29,328 nucleotides of DNA from an uncultured Collinsella sp. (lineage in GTDB: Bacteria > Actinomycetota > Coriobacteriia > Coriobacteriales > Coriobacteriaceae), in contig UQTW01000029.1 of the NCBI GenBank assembly GCA_900544115.1, forward strand, positions 1 to 29,328, read 5' to 3'. The notes beneath the pieces are model-generated. The model saw only the letters and a program-made list of their open reading frames with translations. It made no database searches and had not been told where the DNA came from. Numbering within the stretch: position 1 is the first letter of the stretch; every line of letters starts with the position of its first letter. The translations under genes were made by a program, and so were the position numbers. Positions 1 to 6,754 of this stretch are shown in pieces.

Positions 1-134
1 GCGTCGTAGCCCTCGTCGGCGACCTTGTCGGCGAGCGCGGTCATCTTCTTGCCGGTCTCGTAGAGCGCCTTGCCGTCCTCGAGGTAGCCCTCCTGGTCGA
101 AATGCATAATCTCGATCTTCTCGGTTTCCTTCAT
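1..134 (-). CDS. SIS-domain sugar-phosphate isomerase/deglycase, partial (N-terminus only)
   Basis: Only the first 44 codons are in the window; the gene runs off the left edge. The start is ATG at 132-134, with AGGAGA five bases upstream. The opening (MKETEKIEIMHFDQEGYLED, then a helix GKALYETGKKMTALADKV) resembles the N-terminus of FrlB/GfrF-type SIS proteins, in which a short leader and helix precede the SIS fold. It lies 60 bp downstream of a second SIS gene on the same strand, so they are probably one operon. Two adjacent SIS genes behind GntR regulators recall the gfrE-gfrF pair that cleaves 6-phosphorylated glucoselysine and fructoselysine. That substrate is inferred; the catalytic part is not visible. 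Confidence 0.7.
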   Translation of the reverse strand, partial: MKETEKIEIMHFDQEGYLEDGKALYETGKKMTALADKVADEGYD

Positions 135-194
135 TTGTCTCTCCTTTCTGGGGTTGTCTCCACATCCCCCATGCCAACGGGCATCAAAGCCCGC

Positions 195-1310
195 TTACAT
201 TCCGTAACACTCGGCCGCTTTGGCCTTAAGCGCATTGACTGACTCTTCGTAGCCCTCTGCCTTGACCTCCATTTGCTTGGAGACGGCATCGAGATACGGG
301 TGCACGTCCCATGACTTCAGACGCTCGGCGATTATGGCCGCAATTGTCTGGAAGAACACAAGATTGGGAATTGCGCTGAGCAGCGGAGCCACCTGAGGCA
401 CCGCAACCTCGTGAGCCTTACCCCTGGGATGGGCCGTGAGCAGCACCGTTTTTGCCGTAACGTTCGATAGCGCATCGGCGATATTCGCAAGACGCTCCGA
501 CCCCTGCGGATCGTCGACAATAAACACCAGGTAGCCTGGAGTTATCTGCATCTCGGGACCGTGAACGAACTCCTCGCCCTCGTGATGCATGGCAGGAATC
601 TTGATGGTCTCGCTCAGCTTGAGCGCCGCCTCCTCGGCAACACCGTAGTTGGGGCCGTTGCCGACGACCATGGCGGGCATGTGCTCAGAAAGCTCGAGCA
701 TGCGGTCTTGGACATATGCCTCGGCGGTCTTGCACATCACGGCATTGGCATGGATAGCCTCGCGCAGGTCGTCTAAACGCTGGGCCACGCCCTTGGCGTC
801 AATCGTTCCGCGCGCCTGACCGCCGTAAACACCAAAGAGCACCAGGTACTCAACGAGAACCTCAACGCCCAGCGTCACAAAGTCCACCGACTCGACGCCC
901 ACACCGTAGTCAAGAACGATATCAGCGTGCTCCTTGATGGGTGCCTCGACGTTTGCCGTGAGCGCAACTGCAGCCATATCGTGTGCGCGCATGCAATCAA
1001 GAGCCGCGATCGTATTGGTCGAATAGCCGCTCTGCGAAATGGCAATGTTGAGCGCATGCTGCGGATAGGTGTGTTCAAAATCGACGAAGGCCTCGGGCGT
1101 CACAACGGACACCTGCATTTGCAGGGCATCTTGCAGGTAATCGCGGGCGCAATCGGCGGCATGGCGCGACGACCCCGAAGCAACGATGCGCAGCGCGTCA
1201 AAAGAACCGGACTGGAAAATATCAACGAGCTGCGCTACCAGCTCAGACGAACGCTCGAGGTTCTCTCCCATGCGCACATGGGCAAGCTGAACGTAATCGA
1301 GCATCTTCAT
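195..1310 (-). CDS. Double-SIS-domain sugar-phosphate isomerase/deglycase
   Basis: A 371-residue protein with two SIS domains, the fold of the GlmS isomerase half and of AgaS/FrlB enzymes that act on phosphorylated amino- or Amadori sugars. The first domain carries the sugar-phosphate loop IVASGSSRHAA and the SQSGYSTNT serine/threonine motif. The second has VVGNGPNYGVAEEAALKLSE followed by HHEGEEFVHGPEMQI, matching the GlmS pattern in which Glu and His lie near the sugar. I chose ATG at 1308-1310 because GAGGTG lies five bases upstream; the farther in-frame start at 1349 has no clear ribosome site. It is followed by another SIS gene and preceded by two GntR genes. A fructoselysine/glucoselysine 6-phosphate deglycase fits; an AgaS-like deaminase is the alternative. 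Confidence 0.8.
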   Translation of the reverse strand: MKMLDYVQLAHVRMGENLERSSELVAQLVDIFQSGSFDALRIVASGSSRHAADCARDYLQDALQMQVSVVTPEAFVDFEHTYPQHALNIAISQSGYSTNTIAALDCMRAHDMAAVALTANVEAPIKEHADIVLDYGVGVESVDFVTLGVEVLVEYLVLFGVYGGQARGTIDAKGVAQRLDDLREAIHANAVMCKTAEAYVQDRMLELSEHMPAMVVGNGPNYGVAEEAALKLSETIKIPAMHHEGEEFVHGPEMQITPGYLVFIVDDPQGSERLANIADALSNVTAKTVLLTAHPRGKAHEVAVPQVAPLLSAIPNLVFFQTIAAIIAERLKSWDVHPYLDAVSKQMEVKAEGYEESVNALKAKAAECYGM

Positions 1311-1335
1311 CTTCTCACCTCGTAACAAATCATTA

Positions 1336-1380
1336 GTATTTGATACCAATCACAGTTACAGGTTACGGCTTTTTGATACC
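1336..1380 (-). promoter_or_regulatory. Candidate GntR operators upstream of the SIS genes
   Basis: TTTGATACC occurs twice, at 1339-1347 and 1372-1380, exactly 33 bp apart (about three helical turns). The first copy lies inside the palindrome GTAT-TTG-ATAC at 1336-1346. It sits between the SIS start at 1310 and the GntR gene ending at 1505. Either adjacent UTRA-type GntR protein could bind here. The role is inferred from position and symmetry. Confidence 0.4.
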
Positions 1381-1504
1381 TCTTTGTCGATTAATTTATC
1401 CCCATCGGCGAACGGTCGATTTTGAGCCATGTAAGGTTGTATATGCAGTCTGCTCAACGAATCAAAATTCCGTCAGATTTTCAGCCCGTTATGCAAAAAA
1501 CCAG

Positions 1505-2218
1505 CTAGTACGTATAGGTATATCCACCCGCATCACCGCGGTTAAACGACTTGACGTACTCGATCGCCTGGCCGCTCGCATCGAAGCTCACGCACTCAAG
1601 CGTCAAGGCAAGATCGCCCTGCTCCAGTCCAAGCAGGCCGGCATCTCGCGCGCCCAGCGCTTCGATATCGAGCTTTTCCTGTGCCATGACCGGCTTTCGG
1701 CCCAACATCTCATAGGTCTCGTACAAACTGAAGACCGACACGTCAATATCTTCGATTGTGGGAAACAGCAGGCACGGGATGAACGCCATCTCAATCGATA
1801 CGGGATCGCCGTTGACGCAGTTCAAACGCCGAATCGAATACAGTAAATCGTCCTCCGCAATACCAAACAGGTTGGCATAATATGGGCCCGCATAACGCTT
1901 GGAACGCGCGAGGATGCGGACGGACGGCTCGCCGCCCGAAGCACGAACCGATTCGCGAAAGCCTCCCGTTCGCTCGTAGGCAACGGGCACTTTCTGTGCC
2001 ACAAACGCGCCCTTTCCGCGGACGCGTCGAATCTGCCCACGCCGAACCAGCTCATCGACAGCACTTCGGATGGTCAAGCGTGTCGTACCAAATTCCTCAG
2101 CGAGGTCTTTTTCGGACGGAATCATGGAACCCGTGGGATATATACCGCGCTCGATACGCTCCTCGATGCGGCGTCGAATGCGCATATAAACCGGGGTGGC
2201 ATCTACTGTTTCAGCCAT
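1505..2218 (-). CDS. GntR-family (HutC/UTRA) transcriptional regulator
   Basis: A 237-residue regulator. Residues about 8-75 are a GntR winged helix: VYMRIRRRIEERIERGIYPTG, then IPSEKDLAEEFGTTRLTIR and the wing RRVRGKGAFVA. Residues about 85-235 form a UTRA effector domain, which in this subfamily binds a sugar phosphate or similar ligand. The start overlaps the upstream GntR gene by 16 bp, with AGGTGA just before the ATG, so the two are translationally linked. Downstream are the SIS genes, so it is probably their local regulator. The effector cannot be read from sequence. Confidence 0.9.
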   Translation of the reverse strand: MAETVDATPVYMRIRRRIEERIERGIYPTGSMIPSEKDLAEEFGTTRLTIRSAVDELVRRGQIRRVRGKGAFVAQKVPVAYERTGGFRESVRASGGEPSVRILARSKRYAGPYYANLFGIAEDDLLYSIRRLNCVNGDPVSIEMAFIPCLLFPTIEDIDVSVFSLYETYEMLGRKPVMAQEKLDIEALGARDAGLLGLEQGDLALTLECVSFDASGQAIEYVKSFNRGDAGGYTYTY

Positions 2219-2970
2219 TGTTCACCTGCCACGCTCCTCATGCCGTTCTTTTCGCCGTTATCGGCAAAGCGGAACTTTGTGGGCAAAATCACCGATTTGC
2301 AATGCTCCACAAAACGCATGTCCTTATCAAATTCGATCGTGCTCTCATAGAACACCGGCGTTTCCTCTTCTTGTTGGAGCAGCTCGGCCTCTTCGGCGTT
2401 CAAACGCGAGATGGAGATATGCTCACGTCCATGCTCAACACGCACGCCACCTTCTTTGAGCAAGACATCGTAAAGGCTCTCGCACTCAAAATCGTGCTCG
2501 GGAAGCGATGGGCACAGGGACAGGTTAACGTGAGCCGTCTCGATTGACGCCGGCTCGCCCTCAATAAGTCGAACGCGCTGCATGCGGAGCAAAGGAGCGC
2601 CTATAGCCACCCCAAGCTTGTCGGCAAGCGTCTTATCCGCCTCGATGGTCTCGGTGGAAACCAGACGAGAAGAGGGATGCAGGCCGGCAGTCCGCACGGC
2701 ATCGGAAAAGTTATACGTTTCCTGGAAGATGTTCAGCGGCTTAGGAGGACACACATACGTACCCGATCCGCGACGGCTCTCGAGCGTTCCGCACGAGATG
2801 AGCCGCGTGATACCGGCGCGCAACGCCGTACGCGAAACGCCGATCTCTTCGCACAGCACGCGCTCGGCCGGCAGGCGATCGCCGCCGGCAAGCTGATGGT
2901 GCTGGATATACCATAGAATTCCCTCAACAGCACGATCTTTAGGGGGAATTGCATAAGATTCGCCTGCCAT
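2203..2970 (-). CDS. GntR-family (HutC/UTRA) transcriptional regulator, second copy
   Basis: A 255-residue GntR/UTRA protein, paralogous in design to its downstream neighbour but clearly diverged. The N-terminal winged helix includes LPAERVLCEEIGVSRTALR and the wing SRRGSGTYV. The C-terminal UTRA domain starts near residue 80. The ATG at 2968-2970 is preceded by GAGGAG. Its last 16 bp overlap the start of the next GntR gene. A tandem pair of UTRA regulators may respond to two related substrates or form mixed dimers; that is inference. The gap to the upstream small gene is only 38 bp with no visible terminator, so read-through from there is possible. Confidence 0.88.
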   Translation of the reverse strand: MAGESYAIPPKDRAVEGILWYIQHHQLAGGDRLPAERVLCEEIGVSRTALRAGITRLISCGTLESRRGSGTYVCPPKPLNIFQETYNFSDAVRTAGLHPSSRLVSTETIEADKTLADKLGVAIGAPLLRMQRVRLIEGEPASIETAHVNLSLCPSLPEHDFECESLYDVLLKEGGVRVEHGREHISISRLNAEEAELLQQEEETPVFYESTIEFDKDMRFVEHCKSVILPTKFRFADNGEKNGMRSVAGEQWLKQ

Positions 2971-3008
2971 TGCACAGACTCCTCATTCAGAAACGTATGC
3001 CGCCAAAA

Positions 3009-3497
3009 TTAGACCAGCCCTCCCATGGCATCAAATTCGGCCTTGATCTTCTCGGCGACATTCCGATACGACTTATATAGGCTTGAATCGCGTTTGACTT
3101 CGTCGGTCATAACGGGAATCTCTAATTTGGAAACCTCGTCTTTTCCCGTCTGAACCGCCACAACAACGCCCATACCAAGACACATATTACGCTTGGCAGC
3201 GTTTATTTTCGCCGCCTTGGCAGGATTTGCCAGGATACGCTGGGCAAATTCCTGTTTTGAGGCCACTTCCTCGGCCTCCGGATCGCCCGCCTCGGCTACT
3301 TCGCACTGCAACACGTCCGCATAGTCAAAAATCTTCGGCTCGCCGCCGCGCTGATGCACGGCCCACTTGCGACGCGTGGCATCCTGGTAGATAGCCGGCA
3401 AAAACGTAAACCGCGGCGGGTCCAAAATCGTATCCGTGATGGTAAACACATCGGGATCAAAGGCATCCTGCGGATTTTTCTTCTTGAACAGCCCCAT
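3009..3497 (-). CDS. Uncharacterised 162-residue protein
   Basis: I do not recognise this family with confidence. The ATG at 3495-3497 is preceded by GGGAGGCT; an upstream in-frame start would add 11 residues but has no better site. The product is soluble, starts MGLFKKKNP, and alternates short beta-like stretches (KWAVHQRGGEPKIFDYADVL) with a Lys/Ala-rich helix near residues 75-95 and a hydrophobic strand MCLGMGVVVAVQTG. It ends in a helix EKIKAEFDAMGGLV. The strand-rich layout recalls bacterial DUF4428-type C-terminal domains, a weak similarity judged by eye. There is no signal peptide or membrane segment. It lies upstream of, and co-directional with, the GntR pair. Confidence 0.6.
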   Translation of the reverse strand: MGLFKKKNPQDAFDPDVFTITDTILDPPRFTFLPAIYQDATRRKWAVHQRGGEPKIFDYADVLQCEVAEAGDPEAEEVASKQEFAQRILANPAKAAKINAAKRNMCLGMGVVVAVQTGKDEVSKLEIPVMTDEVKRDSSLYKSYRNVAEKIKAEFDAMGGLV

Positions 3498-3601
3498 ATC
3501 AGCCTCCCGTACTAGCATTAAACAACTCAAGCTGAATATAGCACCAATTTCAAGCCGCCGCTTTACCGTATCGGTGCGCGGCGTCTATGGCTCGACCAGC
3601 G

Positions 3602-3692
3602 GAAAAGTTCACGGACGAGGGCCGGGGTGCCTGCTTTGTTTTGAGAAGTGGGCTCCGCGAACTTTTCAAAACAAAGTATGCCTCCCCGGCCC
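3602..3692. repeat. Long imperfect palindrome between lacI-type gene and small gene
   Basis: The arms are 3619-3649 and 3661-3692. Both share GGGCCGGGG at the outer end, and a 16-bp inner arm CTTTGTTTTGAgAAGT with one mismatch, separated by a non-pairing 6-7 base stretch. A second, competing inverted pair overlaps: GAAAAGTTC(A/G)CGGA at 3602-3615 and in reverse at 3654-3667. No run of T follows either arm, so a simple intrinsic terminator is unlikely. The nested symmetry looks like a MITE- or REP-type intergenic element. Confidence 0.65.
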
Positions 3693-3746
3693 CGCCGGCA
3701 AATAGCGGACACTCCGCATGCAATCTATGCAAACAAACAAGTGCGC

Positions 3747-4775
3747 TTAGCTATATTCGGTAAGGTCAAGCACACTGCCCTTCACGATAAGCGCCGGCTC
3801 CAGAACGACCTCTTCGGCACGTCTACCGCCCCTACCGGCAAGACGCTTGGACATGCAGCCAAAAGCATGCTCCGCAAGGACACCGGGATCCTGCTCAATC
3901 GCGGTCAGCGCCGGCTCAAAGAGAACGTCGGCCGCCGAGTTGTCATAGCTTACGACCGAGATATCGCCCGGGATGCTCTTCCCCATCTCGTGCAAGCGCT
4001 TGAGCAGGCCGAGGGCAATGTTATCCGAGCTTGCGAACACGGCGGTGGCGTCGGTCGCGAGCACCGCCTCCGAGGCCTCGTATGCGCTCGGAATGTAGTA
4101 CTCGCTCTCAAACTCCAAACGCGCGTCGATTGGCAGGCCAACCTCGCGCAGCGCGCGCTCATAGCCGGCAAGTCGTTTGCGACCCGTATTGGAACGGCGT
4201 GCGTTAACCAGACAGGCGATGCGGCGATGACCCTGCTCAATTAGATACCGCGTGGCCATGTAGCCACCCATCTCGTGGTCGAACATCACCTTGTCGCACT
4301 CGAGTCCTTCAATGGCACGATCGACCATCACGGCCGGGATGGGCAGGTGGCTGACTTCTTCGCGCAGGGCGCGGTCGTCGGAGAACTCGTCACCCACCAC
4401 CAAAAAGACACCGTCGACGCCGCGCGTCACCAGCTGACGCAGCAGCTCAAGATCGTCGTCGGCACTTCCGCCCGAACTGGTAATAAAGAGCGCATAGCCG
4501 TCCTCGCGGCAGCGCTTTTCCAAGCTGCCGGCAAGCGAGGCAAAAAAGCGGCTCTCGATGTTAGGGACGATAAGGCCCAGCGTGCGCGACTCGCGCATGA
4601 CCAGGCTACGCGCAATCTGGTTGGGAACATAGTGGTTGCGCGCCGCGACCTCCTTGATGAGCTTGCGGTTTTCTTCTGAGATGCGACAGGGCCGATTATT
4701 GAGCACAAGCGAGACCGACGAGGGGGAAAGCCCCACCTCCTGGGCGATCTGCTTGAGGGTGACTTTGTTGGCCAT
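3747..4775 (-). CDS. LacI-family transcriptional regulator
   Basis: A 342-residue LacI/GalR protein of typical length. Residues about 5-50 are the DNA-binding domain with TLKQIAQEVGLSPSSVSLVLN and the hinge helix NQIARSLV. The periplasmic-binding-protein-like ligand domain begins at LGLIVPNIESRFFA and includes ALFITSSGGSADDD, GVFLVVG, GHRRIACLVN and VVSYDNSAADVLFEPALTAI. The ATG at 4773-4775 follows AGGAGCG. It is divergent from murB, whose function is unrelated, so its target is probably not adjacent. The inducer cannot be inferred. Confidence 0.92.
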   Translation of the reverse strand: MANKVTLKQIAQEVGLSPSSVSLVLNNRPCRISEENRKLIKEVAARNHYVPNQIARSLVMRESRTLGLIVPNIESRFFASLAGSLEKRCREDGYALFITSSGGSADDDLELLRQLVTRGVDGVFLVVGDEFSDDRALREEVSHLPIPAVMVDRAIEGLECDKVMFDHEMGGYMATRYLIEQGHRRIACLVNARRSNTGRKRLAGYERALREVGLPIDARLEFESEYYIPSAYEASEAVLATDATAVFASSDNIALGLLKRLHEMGKSIPGDISVVSYDNSAADVLFEPALTAIEQDPGVLAEHAFGCMSKRLAGRGGRRAEEVVLEPALIVKGSVLDLTEYS

Positions 4776-4958
4776 CTCGCTCCTTCCAGGTTTACGCGCA
4801 ATCTCTTGAAAGTATAGCGACTACCCCTCTACCTCGGTGATAAACACTTTACCAATCCGGTAGACGGCTGTTTTATCGCCGCCAGCGCACCAAATCCGTC
4901 CGGGTGGGGTATATTGCAATCGATTGATGACAACGACCACCAAAAGGCGGATATTCGT
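4776..4958. promoter_or_regulatory. Divergent promoter region between lacI-type gene and murB
   Basis: A 183-bp gap separates the two divergent starts. On the plus strand a TATATT hexamer at 4910-4915 could be the murB -10; no convincing -35 hexamer is seen upstream of it. The start at 4959 lies about 44 bases downstream. No clear LacI palindrome was found by eye. Confidence 0.35.
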
Positions 4959-5921
4959 ATGCACGAGAACGACTTTTTTAACGAGGACCTGCTGTGCGCG
5001 CTTGCTGGCGTTGCCGGCGAGGACAACGTACTGATGAGCGAGCCCATGCGCGAGCACACCACGTTTAAGATCGGCGGCCCGGCCGACGTCTTTGTCACGC
5101 CCGATACCGAGCAGGGCCTCGTCGCCACGCTCGATACCTGCTATCGCTGCGATCTGCCCCTCACCATCGTGGGCAACGGCTCCGACCTGCTCGTCGGCGA
5201 CAAGGGCATCCGCGGCGTCGTCGTGGCGCTGGGCGAGGGACTCTCCGACATTACGGTCGACGGCACGCACGTCACGGCGGCAGCCGGCGCCTTGCTTTCT
5301 GATGTCGCCGCTGCGGCAGCCGAGGCCGGTCTCACCGGCATGGAGCCCATCTCGGGCATCCCCGGATCGGTCGGCGGCGCCTGCTACATGAACGCCGGTG
5401 CCTACGGTGCCTGCATGGCCGATGTGCTGGAGTCCGTGCGCGTCTACAAACCCGCTCGCCAGCTCGACGACGGCACCCGCGGCAGCGGCAACATCATCGA
5501 GTTCGATGTCGACGAACTCAACCTAGGCTATCGCAAGAGCCGCGTCGCCGACGACGGCTTTATCGTTCTTTCTGCCACCTTCAACCTCGCACCGGGCAAC
5601 GCCGCGATGATTAAGGCCGACATGGACGACTACCGCCAGCGCCGCGAGGACAAGCAGCCACTCGACATGCCGAGCGCTGGCTCCACTTTCAAGCGCCCCG
5701 AGGGTTACTTTGCCGGCAAACTCATCATGGATGCCGGCCTTCGAGGACACGCCGTTGGCGGCGCGCAGGTGAGCGAGAAGCACTGCGGCTTCATCGTCAA
5801 CGCCGACCACGCCACCGCCGCCGACGTCGACGAACTCATCCGCCACATCCAAACAACCGTCAAAGACCAATTCAACGTAGACCTAGAACCCGAAGTCCAC
5901 CGAGTCGGCGAATTTTTATAG
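4959..5921 (+). CDS. murB: UDP-N-acetylmuramate dehydrogenase (UDP-N-acetylenolpyruvoylglucosamine reductase)
   Basis: MurB reduces UDP-GlcNAc-enolpyruvate to UDP-MurNAc with NADPH and FAD in the cytoplasm, an early step of peptidoglycan synthesis. The 320-residue product has the FAD-binding signatures GNGSDLLVGDKGIRGVV and ISGIPGSVGGACYMNAGAYG. It has the C-terminal MurB domain with the catalytic serine in PSAGSTFKRP (Ser242), and GAQVSEKHCGFIVN. I prefer ATG 4959 (GGCGG upstream) to an in-frame TTG at 4914, which overlaps the likely -10 box. The last codons (EPEVHRVGEFL) are mirrored by a partial copy about 690 bp downstream. The gene stands alone and is followed by a strong hairpin. Confidence 0.95.
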   Translation: MHENDFFNEDLLCALAGVAGEDNVLMSEPMREHTTFKIGGPADVFVTPDTEQGLVATLDTCYRCDLPLTIVGNGSDLLVGDKGIRGVVVALGEGLSDITVDGTHVTAAAGALLSDVAAAAAEAGLTGMEPISGIPGSVGGACYMNAGAYGACMADVLESVRVYKPARQLDDGTRGSGNIIEFDVDELNLGYRKSRVADDGFIVLSATFNLAPGNAAMIKADMDDYRQRREDKQPLDMPSAGSTFKRPEGYFAGKLIMDAGLRGHAVGGAQVSEKHCGFIVNADHATAADVDELIRHIQTTVKDQFNVDLEPEVHRVGEFL

Positions 5922-5948
5922 CCTGCCCACCGCGATCCACTTTAATTA

Positions 5949-5986
5949 ATAACGGGACAAGTGATCTAGCTCACTTGTCCCGTTAT
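5949..5986. terminator. Bidirectional terminator after murB
   Basis: A perfect 16-bp stem (ATAACGGGACAAGTGA, 5949-5964, with its complement 5971-5986) encloses a six-base loop. It lies between the convergent ends of murB (5921) and the small minus-strand gene (5990). A/T-rich flanks on both sides suit termination in both directions. Confidence 0.8.
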
Positions 5987-5989
5987 CAT

Positions 5990-6355
5990 TTATTTGCGAA
6001 GAACATCGGCTAGCCGCAGGATTGAAATCATCGACCGATAAGTGAGTTCCACTTTTTCGCCCGCAAGCAGTCGTTTCGAGCCAATCTCATCTAGCCCCAC
6101 AAGCTGAGAAAACAGCGGGCTGCTCATCGTGCCCTCGTCAATTGATTCCCTTATGGTCTTCAAAACGTCCGTATCATGAAGCGACGCCGAGCTGTAGGGG
6201 GCAACACGAGCGGAACTCTCAATTAACGACGAAACAAAAGGATGGAGATGCTTTGGACATAGTCCATCAAACACCACATCCCCATTGTCATCCGAGCCGA
6301 CTAGTCGCCAACTATAATGATCGACCCAGCCGTCTCCGTCATATATGGTGTCCAT
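5990..6355 (-). CDS. Uncharacterised 121-residue protein, possible C-terminal helix-turn-helix
   Basis: I do not recognise the family. The start chosen is ATG at 6353-6355 with GGGAAG six bases upstream; a TTG two codons earlier is the alternative. The N-terminal half (DTIYDGDGWVDHYSWRLVG) is acidic and strand-like. The last 45 residues (SPLFSQLVGLDEIGSKRLLA, then a helix ending LRLADVLRK) have the layout of a short XRE-like helix-turn-helix; this is a weak reading. Base composition is less G/C-rich than murB. It lies in a segment bracketed by murB and a partial copy of the murB 3' end, so it may be accessory DNA. Confidence 0.5.
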   Translation of the reverse strand: MDTIYDGDGWVDHYSWRLVGSDDNGDVVFDGLCPKHLHPFVSSLIESSARVAPYSSASLHDTDVLKTIRESIDEGTMSSPLFSQLVGLDEIGSKRLLAGEKVELTYRSMISILRLADVLRK

Positions 6356-6576
6356 GAGCAACTTCCCGTCTAGAGAGACCTATTTGGACATCGGAGCGCA
6401 AGACCGCAATCCATATAGGACCCGCAGCAGCTCCAACCCAACGCACCGCTCGACAATTGTAAATTGCGGTTATTTTAAATCTACATGATCAGTTCGAGTT
6501 CGCAACAAGGCGATTATTGCAGCTAGGTTCTATTTCATTTTCCACTTTGGTGAGCCGTCGGCTCCAAATTCCAAAA

Positions 6577-6608
6577 CCGAAGTCCACGGAGTCGATAAAT
6601 TCATTTAA
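6577..6608 (+). pseudogene. Partial in-frame copy of the murB 3' end
   Basis: Bases 6577-6594 match murB 5890-5907 at 17 of 18 positions (CCGAAGTCCACcGAGTCG). Read in the murB frame the copy continues TEVHGVDKFI and then a stop, against PEVHRVGEFL and stop in murB, so even the stop position agrees. Nothing upstream of the 18 bp resembles murB. It may be a recombination or integration scar flanking the 5922-6576 segment. Confidence 0.55.
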
Positions 6609-6610
6609 AA

Positions 6611-6636
6611 AAGGCCCCGAAAGGGGCCTTCGCCAT
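6611..6636 (-). terminator. Intrinsic terminator of the cell-wall hydrolase gene
   Basis: The 8-bp stem AAGGCCCC/GGGGCCTT (6611-6618, 6623-6630) has a GAAA tetraloop. On the minus strand it is followed by a T run (TTTTTT at 6605-6612). It lies about 125 bp after the minus-strand stop at 6755. Confidence 0.8.
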
Positions 6637-6682
6637 ATTTATTCAGACAACCAGTCCGGTGTGTGACGCATTGGATCCGAGA

Positions 6683-6735
6683 GGTCCGTGGCTGTCCGAG
6701 CAGGCAACCTAATGCCTTCCGGGCAGCCACGGACC
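6683..6735. other. Large hairpin in the 3' region of the hydrolase gene
   Basis: The 15-bp arms (GGTCCGTGGCTG plus three bases, 6683-6697, and its complement 6721-6735) differ at one position. They contain a nested AGGCA/TGCCT pair (6702-6706, 6713-6717). It begins 19 bp after the stop of the minus-strand gene and has no T run, so it is more likely an mRNA-stabilising or structured 3' element than the terminator. Confidence 0.6.
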
Positions 6736-6754
6736 AACTTACTTCAAACCGCCG

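Larger units (their letters stand above)
6362..6754. other. Gene-free AT-richer stretch
   Basis: No credible gene is seen in these 393 bases. From left to right it holds low-complexity A/T-rich DNA, a small GAGCC/GGCTC hairpin (6552-6564), the partial murB 3'-end copy (6577-6608), an intrinsic terminator (6611-6630) and a large hairpin (6683-6735). The last two belong to the 3' side of the minus-strand hydrolase gene. Confidence 0.6.

Noticed and set aside
3550..3732. 60-codon minus-strand open frame
   Set aside because: It lies across the long palindrome and has no ribosome site or resemblance to a protein.
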